Shown here: positions 1-5,786 of the stretch, piece after piece | Position numbering within the stretch: position 1 is the first letter of the stretch | Layout of the letters: each line of letters opens with the position of its first letter | Assembly: GCA_900551985.1 (NCBI GenBank) | Contig: URYG01000173.1 | Span: 1 to 6,754 of the forward strand | Length of the DNA: 6,754 bases | Reading direction: 5' to 3' | Source: an uncultured Prevotella sp. | GTDB lineage: Bacteria; Bacteroidota; Bacteroidia; Bacteroidales; Bacteroidaceae | The notes under the pieces: model-generated | The model's input: the letters and a program-made list of their open reading frames with translations, nothing else | Told to the model about the DNA's origin: nothing | Database searches by the model: none | Program-made: the position numbers and the translations under genes

Positions 1-15
1 TTATTGGTTGTTTTT

Positions 16-219
16 TTAGTCCATAAGATGATACACTCCTCCTTTGTTGAGTCTGGTCTGAATATCCTGATACAATAAGTAGGATTTTCCTGCTCGTCTG
101 ATACCTACGAGAATATAATTCGACTTGTCGCCGAAAAGGAAATCTCGGTGAACCAGTTTGTAGTTCGGGATGGCTATTTGCTTCTCGATGATGATATTTT
201 TGATAATTTGCTTGTCCAT
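16..219 (-). pseudogene. N-terminal remnant of an AAA+ ATP-binding protein (AAA_14/DUF4143-like)
   Basis: The frame encodes 67 residues. It opens with MDKQIIKNIIIEKQIAIPNY, a start typical of Bacteroidota ATP-binding proteins of the AAA_14/DUF4143 type. A Walker A P-loop, GIRRAGKS, lies at residues 39-46 and is followed by YLLYQDIQ. Family members normally run to roughly 400 residues, with a YINFEDER-like strand soon after this point. Here the frame instead ends at a TAA (16-18), and a second in-frame TAA sits at 1-3. Neither of the other two frames restores a recognisable continuation in the few bases left. I read it as a truncated or frameshifted remnant, although the window edge hides what follows. 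These ATPases are common accessory genes of uncertain role. The family call rests on the P-loop and N-terminal style only. Confidence 0.6.
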
Positions 220-236
220 ACAGAAATATTTTAAAG

Positions 237-278
237 TATACTTTGCAAAAATACGAAAATATTTCTAACTATACTTTG
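237..278 (-). promoter_or_regulatory. Promoter of the ATPase remnant flanked by CAAAGTATA direct repeats
   Basis: On the minus strand TATTTTTG (253 to 246) matches the Bacteroidetes -7 consensus TAnnTTTG, which would place the transcription start about 20 nt before the ATG at 219. No good -33 TTTG is visible at the usual spacing. The 9-mer CAAAGTATA occurs at 278-270 and again at 245-237, offset 33 bp, one copy on each side of the -7 element. The inner copy is part of a perfect 12-bp palindrome, AAAGTATACTTT (233-244). The layout suggests an operator pair for a repressor, possibly autoregulatory; that is inference. Confidence 0.5.
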
Positions 279-422
279 AAATAATCCTGGAAATGGCTTG
301 TTTAAGGAAAATTAATGTTTTTCCTATGATTTTCTGTTCCTAAGGTGAAAAGCAAATGGATTAGGCTTGCCTTCTATAGAAGAGGGGGATTTCCCTGGAG
401 GCTGCGTTCCAGTTACCCTGCT

Positions 423-608
423 AAATCTTCCAGATTCCAGTTCTTCCAATTAATTTTAAGAGGGTATGCATCTTTCGCTTGTCCGTCTGCTTTACTTTTT
501 TATATTGTGTAACATATTGATTATTAATTAATTATATATATATATATAAAGGAGGGTAGGATGGACATGCTGAAAAATTAATTGGAAGATTTGGAATTTG
601 GAAGATTT
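423..608. repeat. MITE-like element: 35-nt imperfect terminal inverted repeats around a 116-nt core
   Basis: Bases 423-457 and 574-608 are reverse complements with only three mismatches over 35 nt. The inner 16 nt (442-457 against 574-589) match perfectly. Both arms are built from short TTCCA/TGGAA units: the right arm repeats TTGGAAGATTT at 582-592 and 598-608. The 116-nt core holds the TA run, and I see no coding frame in it. Size, paired termini and lack of coding capacity fit a miniature mobile element or an interspersed palindromic repeat. No convincing target-site duplication is visible at the ends, so the mobile-element reading is inference; the inverted repeat itself is seen directly. 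Confidence 0.6.
533..548. repeat. (TA)8 dinucleotide run
   Basis: Eight uninterrupted TA units follow an ATTAATTAATTA stretch. The run lies in the core of the inverted-repeat element, not in a coding sequence. Such a run could vary in length by slippage, but no gene start depends on it here. Confidence 0.9.
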
Positions 609-730
609 TGTTAGCTTGCTTCTGTCTAAAAGGTTAATAATCAAATAGTTAAATAAGTTCTCTACTTTCCGAAATCAGAAAAAAGAAAATATTTCTTCCA
701 AAAAAGGGGCGTTTTTCGGGATTTTATTCG

Positions 731-738
731 TATTTTTG
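731..738 (+). promoter_or_regulatory. -7 element of the TPR gene promoter
   Basis: TATTTTTG matches the Bacteroidetes -7 consensus TAnnTTTG exactly and predicts a start of transcription near 745. That gives a leader of about 55 nt before the ATG at 800. I find no TTTG at the expected -33 spacing; the upstream sequence there is AGGGGCG. The leader is A-rich (CTAAAAAAATAG) and has no Shine-Dalgarno site, as usual in this phylum. Confidence 0.55.
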
Positions 739-799
739 CCCTGTCGTTTGATACGATTTCAACAACAAACAATTCAAAACCTAAAAAAATAGTTGGATT

Positions 800-1669
800 A
801 TGAACATATTTAAAAAGCTATTTGGTGGCCAAAAGACTACTGAAGAAGTGAAACAGGAGAAGGAAAAAGACTTCGACATGGTGAAATATGATGGTGTTCG
901 TGCTCTCCGCATGCATCAATTTGACCTTGCAGCCAAGTCTTTGGAACACGCTCTGCAGTTGAATGCCGAAGATTTGGAATGCCGCGACTATCTCTCGCAG
1001 GCTTACATCTCTATGGGTGATCTGCAGAAAGCCTATGAGCAGTTGCAGATTCTCTCGGAAGCCCAGACCGACAACGTGGCGGTGTGGCTGCGTATGGCGG
1101 ATGTGGCGTATATGATGGAGAACTATACTGCCATGTTGGAGGTATGCGATAAGGCTCTTCACCTGGACACATCGAATCTGCAGACCTATCTCTATTCTGC
1201 CAAGGCTTGCCGGGGATTGGGCGAACCCATCCGTGCCGTGTCGATGCTGACTGAGGCGATAGGCAAGCGTGAGGATTTCTATGCCGCCCGATTGCTTCGT
1301 GGCAGCATCCTGCTGGATCAGGCTCAGCTTTCCGAGGCAGAACTCGATGCAACTTTCCTCTATGAGCATATTCCGGGCAACGAGGATGTGCTGTTGCTGA
1401 AGGCTCGTGTAGAGAAGGCGCAGGGAAAGATGGAGGAGGCTGAACAGACCTACGGTAAGGTGATGGATGTAAATCCTTTCTCTATTGATGCGTATCGTGA
1501 GCGCAGCGAGGTTCGCAGAAGTCTGGGTGATAGTGCCGGTGCTGCCGAGGATGAGGCTGCTGCCAAGGAAATGGGTGCCGAAATTCCGGAACCATCAGAA
1601 GGAATAGAGCAGAAAATCAAGGAGAAAATGCAGCAGTTGGACCCCTACAAGGTTTTCCATAACGAATAA
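800..1669 (+). CDS. Tetratricopeptide repeat protein
   Basis: This 289-residue protein has no signal peptide or membrane segment, so it is probably cytoplasmic. After a short charged N-terminus (MNIFKKLFGG, then a K/E-rich stretch to about residue 25) it is nearly all helical TPR units. About seven fall at residues 28-56, 61-88, 94-126, 127-160, 161-193, 196-227 and 228-258, with the usual small/aromatic pattern, as in FDLAAKSLEHALQLNAED. The C-terminus (residues 265-289) is a charged helix ending in DPYKVFHNE. TPR arrays act as protein-protein docking surfaces; the partner cannot be read from the sequence. The ATG at 800 is the first in frame and sits about 55 nt after a good -7 element. The gene stands alone, divergent from the ATPase remnant and convergent with the receptor operon, and has its own terminator. 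Confidence 0.9.
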   Translation: MNIFKKLFGGQKTTEEVKQEKEKDFDMVKYDGVRALRMHQFDLAAKSLEHALQLNAEDLECRDYLSQAYISMGDLQKAYEQLQILSEAQTDNVAVWLRMADVAYMMENYTAMLEVCDKALHLDTSNLQTYLYSAKACRGLGEPIRAVSMLTEAIGKREDFYAARLLRGSILLDQAQLSEAELDATFLYEHIPGNEDVLLLKARVEKAQGKMEEAEQTYGKVMDVNPFSIDAYRERSEVRRSLGDSAGAAEDEAAAKEMGAEIPEPSEGIEQKIKEKMQQLDPYKVFHNE

Positions 1670-1689
1670 AAACTGAATAATAGAATTTC

Positions 1690-1741
1690 ATCTTTCTAAC
1701 TGGAAAAAAATATTTTCCCAGTTAGAAAGATTATTTTTTAT
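1690..1741 (+). terminator. Rho-independent terminator of the TPR gene
   Basis: A perfect 14-bp stem, ATCTTTCTAACTGG (1690-1703) with CCAGTTAGAAAGAT (1718-1731), encloses a 14-nt A/T-rich loop. It is followed by the T-rich tract TATTTTTTAT. It begins 21 nt after the TPR stop codon. On the minus strand no U-rich tract follows the stem, so it should act mainly on plus-strand transcription. Confidence 0.85.
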
Positions 1742-1768
1742 AACTACAATTGTTTTTTATAACTACAA
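1734..1768. repeat. 16-nt tandem direct repeat
   Basis: TTTTTTATAACTACAA occurs at 1734-1749 and again at 1753-1768, offset 19 bp, with only three bases between copies. The first copy overlaps the U-tract of the TPR terminator. The function is unknown. It could be a duplicated terminator tail, or a pair of protein sites about two helical turns apart. Confidence 0.85.
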
Positions 1769-1780
1769 GTCGTCGTTTTC

Positions 1781-1829
1781 ATCGTTTATAGACGATAAAA
1801 TGTGGGCGTTTTTGTCGTCTATAAACGAT
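1781..1829. repeat. Long dyad at the convergent junction (hairpin or double operator)
   Basis: ATCGTTTATAGACGA (1781-1795) and TCGTCTATAAACGAT (1815-1829) are exact reverse complements. In plus-strand RNA the stem extends inward through a U-G pair and four A-U pairs, giving about 20 bp with a 9-nt loop (TGTGGGCGT). Each arm is itself near-palindromic, fitting CGTYTATARACG at 1783-1794 and 1816-1827, exactly 33 bp apart. It lies 24 bp past the stop of the minus-strand receptor gene, so it may stop that transcript, but no U-tract follows on either strand. The alternative is a pair of binding sites for a dimeric protein, or a dispersed genomic repeat. Confidence 0.75.
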
Positions 1830-1853
1830 AATATGCGTATTTGGATTACTGAT

Positions 1854-4423
1854 CTATCTGATACCATTATCTCTATCGCTATTGTTCAACTTACGGTTGC
1901 CTGCATGATATCTGCGACCATGGTTGAAGTTGAAACTGGCAGTAAAGACAAGCATGTTGCCCTGGTCTGCAAGACGAACTTTGTTTTTCTGCTGCACATA
2001 CTTGTTGAAAAGTTCATCCTTATACACGCAGCCATGAGGATAGAAAACGAATAATCCGAGAACGCCAAACTGCCAGTTCTTATAACTGTAGGTTACGGCA
2101 AGATTAGAGGAAGGCTCTCCACCGTTCGTCTTTTCTCCCCAGAAACTCTTTTCCACCTTATAGGCACCATAGCCAATGTACCAATTGCCTGTCATGTACC
2201 GAATTTCTGCTCCATACCTGAAGTAATTGAACTCGTGGAAATAATCCAAACCCTTTGTCTTGACATTCTGATACTCGCACATGAGGTTCAAATCCAGATG
2301 ATCCTTGATGAGGTGAACTTCTGGAGTCAACAGCAGGTGCTTGTAATCATGACTCTTCTGATTCTCCGGTTTGCTCACAAAGAGATAAGAGCCATCCTCC
2401 CGCTTTTCGGGCAAGATAGAAGTAGCTATAGGCTTGTCGTAATACGTCCAGTTTCCCTCCAGATACACAGACATCAGCGGAATGTTCCAGGAAGCCGACA
2501 AGGTATTGTTGTAGCCGGTAAATGGCTTCAGACCGCTATTGCCGTCACGTGCCTCAAAGCTGTTGGAATATTGGCGCAACTCGCTCAAGTCGGAAAGGCT
2601 TGGGATGTCTGACGTGATTTTGCTGCTCCATTTGAAACTCAGACGGTCGCTAGCCTTTGCCTGTAAAGTTACCTGTGGGCGAAACAGCCATTTGCTGTAT
2701 CCGTTCTCCCCCTGATGGATGGAAGACCTTGTTGCGCCAACTCCCACCTGATAACTGAACCACTTCTGCTGTCCCTGTAGCTGGGTGAAAAGATAGAGAT
2801 TGCTGTACTTCAATTCCGTATCAGCATTACTGCTTCCCACATAGATGTTATCTGTGTGGCTGATATTATATTGTCCACCTACCGATAAAGCCATCTGTTT
2901 CCAGTTCTTGCTGTATGTTCCTTCACCAATAAGAGAGCGCTTTCTGCCAGTTGCATCATAACTGTAATCAGTCAACGGAGCGTTCTTTACAGATTCCTCC
3001 GGCGATTTGTTGAACGTATATTCCCTCATACGATACTGGTAATCTGTGCCGATGTAAGTACCCACCAGGTTCAGAGCCAGGTTCTGGTCATGGGGCATGT
3101 TGAGTGAATAATAAATATCCAGGGATGGAATCTGCTCCAGCATTTTTCTGTTGTTTTGCAGATATTGATTTGCTTTGCCGCTTTCCTGATAAAGCTGGTT
3201 CATACCTCTCACCGGACTGTTATGATTGTAGAAATTCAACCGCACATTCAATGTATATTTGTCTGGCTCACTAAGATTATAGCCCAACTGTACATTATTG
3301 GTGGTGTATAGGAACGGCGAGTCATAGCCTAGATAATTGCGATGCAGAGTTTCTCCGGTAGGCAGATGATAAGTACCGAGACTCTCATAGCTTCGTTCCT
3401 CTACCGAGCGATAGGAGAAACTGTAGTTGATGCTGAACTCCGATTTCTTCACATTGTATTTGAAATATCCGTCGCTATTATTGAAACCTGCCTTGGTGCC
3501 TTGCATCGTAGAAACTCCACCCACATAACCGGCATAACGTCGGCGGACCTGATAGTTGATGACTGCATCCAGATTGCCGTCTCCATATTTGAGTCCAGGA
3601 ACATTGATGAATTCCACTTTGGAACTTCATCCGGCTGCAAGGCCAAGACATCCTGCATGCTCGCCTTTACATCGTTGATGCGTATTTGCACAACTCCGCC
3701 CTTTAGTGACAGAACTTTGCGTTCAGCACGATTCACGATAATGGTAGGCAAAGACATGTTGTCCAACAGATCATAACCATTGGCGGCTGTTTTCACCTGC
3801 TCTTTTGTAGGGAAAATGATTTGTCTATCTACTTTTTCCACAACCCTTGCGGCTTCAACGGTCACACCTTTCAACAGGTATGAATTCGCCTGCATCTTCA
3901 CATTTCCGATGCGGGCAATAGGTACCAGCTTACAAATCGTCTTATAGCCCACGAAGGAAACCTTCATAAGGGCCTGCTTCTGCTGGCAGGGGATGACGAA
4001 ATCGCCATTGGCGTTGCTCACGCCTCCACAGAGAAAGGAGGAATCCTTCGGGTTGAGCAGCTGGATATTGGCGAATTCTACAGGAAGATTGTGATTGTCT
4101 ATCAATCTGCCTATCAGCTTGCGCTCGCTCTTGCGCATACATTCCACCGTGATGAGGCTGTCGCCCACGGTCATCTGCATCGGATAGAAGCCGATTACCT
4201 TGCGGATGGCATCGGGAATATTGGCTGTTTTCACGTTTTGGGTAACTGTGAAGTCCTCCAGTTCGTTGTAGATGAAACTGATTTTGTAGCGCTTGGAAGC
4301 CTTGTCGAGGTCGATGAGAACGTCCGACATGCTGCGGTCGTGATAGTTGCGCTGGATGTGCTGTGCGCTCATCGCCAGGGCGAACGTGCACAGCAGGAAT
4401 ATGATGGCTGAAAATCTTCTCAT
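1854..4423 (-). pseudogene. Outer-membrane beta-barrel receptor with STN domain, frameshifted
   Basis: Two overlapping frames, 4423-3449 and 3617-1854, form one TonB-receptor-like protein. Residues 1-20 are a signal peptide ending AMSA. Residues about 25-97 are an STN signalling domain, 102-180 a carboxypeptidase-regulatory-like domain (RKLIGRLIDN..., VSFVGYKT), and from about 185 a plug-like region (NGYDLLDNMSLP). The rest is an aromatic-rich barrel of the OMP_b-brl_3 type, with a last strand NMLVFTASFNFN and a short tail. The frame breaks after LQPDEV (residue 267): at 3621-3625 the coding strand reads GTTCC. One added base (GTTTCC) gives V-S-K-V-E-F-I-N-V-P-G and an 856-residue protein. 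The second frame opens at a GTG inside the plug or plug/barrel join, so it is not a real start. The gene begins 22 nt after the anti-sigma stop. No SusD-like gene follows, so this is not a typical glycan locus. The break may be a true mutation or a sequencing error. Confidence 0.85.
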
Positions 4424-4445
4424 AATGATATTGCTTTTTAACTTG

Positions 4446-5120
4446 TTATTTCACAATCAGCTCGTTTTGTTGCAATTCGATGTTTACGTTCTCGAATTGG
4501 TTCAGTTCTTTTACGATGTTCTCAATGCTCGAATGACTGTCCCATTCGTAATAGAGGCGGAGGGTCTTGTCCTCGTTATTCTCAAACTTCACTTGTAAAT
4601 CATAATAAGAAGCAATCTCAGAAATCATCTTCTCGAAAGCCACATTCTCGAAAGTCTTGTGAATGGCAAGCTTTTCTGGTTTCGGATGAGTCAGGGAATC
4701 CTTTTCTGTTACCTGCTTTGCGGAATCTGATTTTATGGTTTTCGGATGAGCATCTGCGGTTATCTGGGTTGGTTCCTGGCAGCGCTTGATGTAAGTATGG
4801 ATTGCAGCAAAGGCTATACCCGAAATCAAGACGAAACCGGCGATGGATGCTGCCAGTTTGTGCCAGGAAGTTATAGGATGGGATGCTGCTTCCTGAACAA
4901 TAGGATGGGATTCTTCCTGAAGATGATGCTCCTGGCTGAATTTATCCCATTCCTCATCTATATTTACGATAGGAGAGGGGTTTACAAGTGCCGAATCCAC
5001 TTCCATCATCGTCTGATAGAGTTTTCGGCATTCCTCATCCTGCAATATTTCACGAATCTCCTCATCAGAATACTTCTCCTGATGGTCGATGATATCCAGT
5101 ATTTTTTCAAACTTGTCCAT
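4446..5120 (-). CDS. Membrane anti-sigma factor with FecR_C (DUF4974)-type domain
   Basis: This 224-residue protein has one membrane helix at about residues 88-111 (LAASIAGFVLISGIAFAAI). The N-terminal 87 residues are acidic and helical (MDKFEKILDIIDHQEKYSDE...). They should lie in the cytoplasm and hold the sigma factor. After a K/P-rich linker, residues about 158-224 match the DUF4974/FecR_C pattern (FEKMISEIASYYDLQVKFEN ... NELIVK), placed in the periplasm. Family FecR proteins usually run to 300 residues or more and carry a central FecR domain, which appears to be missing here. Two short repeats are visible: SHPI at residues 71-74 and 80-83 (12-nt DNA repeat at 4873-4884 and 4900-4911), and HPK twice in the linker (TTCGGATGAG at 4681-4690 and 4741-4750). 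The gene starts 10 nt after the sigma-factor stop. The role follows from position and domain order. Confidence 0.85.
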   Translation of the reverse strand: MDKFEKILDIIDHQEKYSDEEIREILQDEECRKLYQTMMEVDSALVNPSPIVNIDEEWDKFSQEHHLQEESHPIVQEAASHPITSWHKLAASIAGFVLISGIAFAAIHTYIKRCQEPTQITADAHPKTIKSDSAKQVTEKDSLTHPKPEKLAIHKTFENVAFEKMISEIASYYDLQVKFENNEDKTLRLYYEWDSHSSIENIVKELNQFENVNIELQQNELIVK

Positions 5121-5126
5121 AATAAA

Positions 5127-5747
5127 TCTGCTAAGGGTTAAACTTTTGTTTTAATTTTCTGATGCCTTGCGCCAGATGCTTGTAAACTGCCACTTCGCTG
5201 ATGCCCAATTCCGTAGCAATCTCCCGATATTTCAGTTTCTGCCGAAAGCGGAGATCGAGCACCTTGCGGGTTTGTGGCGTTAGTTCAGCATCCATATAAG
5301 CCAGAATTGCCTCGTATTTGTTGGTTTCCCTGTCTATTTCAGCAATCGTCGCTTCCATGGGAGCTATCGAAGGCGAAGCATCGGCTTTCAGGAGATGATG
5401 AACCCGGTCTTTCATCTTCTGTCGGCTCAACAGGTTGAGGCATTTATGGCGCACACACACCAGAAGATAGCTCCCGGCGTTGGCGGAAGGCAGGGGCGAA
5501 TCGCTGGCTATTGTCTCGTTATCAAGACCCAGTTGGGTCTTTCCGTCGAGCACATCGGCAAAGACTTCGCTCACCACATCCTTGCTGGCTGCATCATCCT
5601 TCAGAAGTACCCTGGCCAATTGGTACATCCTCAGATAATGCTGCCGGAAGAGCTGTTCTATCGTTTCTTTGTTTATTTGCATTACTTTTATTTCTTTTCT
5701 TTTGCCTATATTACAATCGAATTTTCATTTTCCTAACCCTTAGCAGA
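5127..5747. repeat. 14-nt inverted repeat pair bracketing the sigma-factor gene
   Basis: TCTGCTAAGGGTTA at 5127-5140 recurs as its exact reverse complement at 5734-5747. In the operon transcript the upstream copy lies in the 5' leader of the sigma gene. The other spans the sigma stop codon and the sigma/anti-sigma gap, ending 7 nt before the anti-sigma ATG. The two could pair in the mRNA. Only the arms are repeated; the bases between are the sigma gene. Confidence 0.7.
5131..5682 (-). CDS. ECF-type RNA polymerase sigma-70 factor
   Basis: The protein has 183 residues, the usual ECF length, and contains only regions 2 and 4. Region 2 covers about residues 7-92 (LFRQHYLRMYQLARVLLKDD, then SYLLVCVRHKCLNLLSRQKM). 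Region 4 covers about 124-178, with a helix-turn-helix at 152-174 (YREIATELGISEVAVYKHLA) for -35 contact. A loop of about 20 residues (G48-G70) interrupts region 2. The C-terminus is basic (RKLKQKFNP). It directs RNA polymerase to its own target promoters, likely including this operon, when the downstream anti-sigma factor releases it. The ATG at 5682 follows an A-rich leader (AAAAGAAATAAAAGTA) without a Shine-Dalgarno site, as normal here. The stop codon lies inside a 14-nt sequence that is also present inverted in the gene's leader. Confidence 0.93.
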   Translation of the reverse strand: MQINKETIEQLFRQHYLRMYQLARVLLKDDAASKDVVSEVFADVLDGKTQLGLDNETIASDSPLPSANAGSYLLVCVRHKCLNLLSRQKMKDRVHHLLKADASPSIAPMEATIAEIDRETNKYEAILAYMDAELTPQTRKVLDLRFRQKLKYREIATELGISEVAVYKHLAQGIRKLKQKFNP

Positions 5748-5786
5748 ATATTTTTTAATGCAAATTTTTAAAACGTCAAAATTACC
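5683..5786 (-). promoter_or_regulatory. Leader and likely promoter region of the sigma / anti-sigma / receptor operon
   Basis: This 104-bp AT-rich gap separates the MATE stop from the sigma start. A minus-strand TTTG at 5764-5761 could be a -33 element. At the expected distance downstream there is no TAnnTTTG; instead the TCTGCTAAGGGTTA repeat lies there. That would fit a promoter used by an alternative sigma factor, perhaps the operon's own. No GC-rich hairpin marks the end of the MATE gene, so read-through from it is possible. Confidence 0.35.

Larger units (their letters stand above)
220..799. other. 580-bp intergenic region without a supported gene
   Basis: This stretch separates the divergent ATPase remnant and the TPR gene. 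It is AT-rich and has no open frame with family character on either strand. It contains the ATPase promoter at its left end, a long imperfect inverted repeat (423-608), a TA run (533-548) and the -7 element of the TPR gene (731-738). A six-codon frame ATG...TAA at 561-581 follows a GGAGG (551-555). It is too short to call a gene, but a good Shine-Dalgarno site is unusual in this group. Confidence 0.7.

Noticed and set aside
305..325. Stem AGGAAAA / TTTTCCT as a terminator for the ATPase or TPR genes
   Set aside because: It is only 7 bp and A/T-rich, has no U-tract, and lies upstream of both genes' starts rather than downstream of a stop.
423..608. CRISPR array suggested by the recurring TTGGAAGATTT units
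   Set aside because: The units are too short, unevenly spaced and inverted between arms, with no spacers of regular length and no cas genes.
255..696. GAAAATATTTCT at 255-266 and 685-696 as a shared regulatory site
   Set aside because: A 12-mer made almost only of A and T recurs easily in such AT-rich DNA, and the two copies stand in different positions relative to their promoters.
818..1369. Minus-strand open frames of 183 and 113 residues within the TPR gene
   Set aside because: They lie wholly inside a well-supported plus-strand TPR gene, have no family pattern, and lack a promoter or leader of their own.
1800..2612. Plus-strand open frames opposite the receptor barrel (1800-2054, 2235-2612)
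   Set aside because: They are antisense shadows of the barrel coding sequence and have no recognisable domain.
3615..3617. GTG as an independent start for the barrel half
   Set aside because: The sequence before it in this frame completes the plug motif after one base is restored, there is no leader or signal peptide, and the 5' half ends exactly here.
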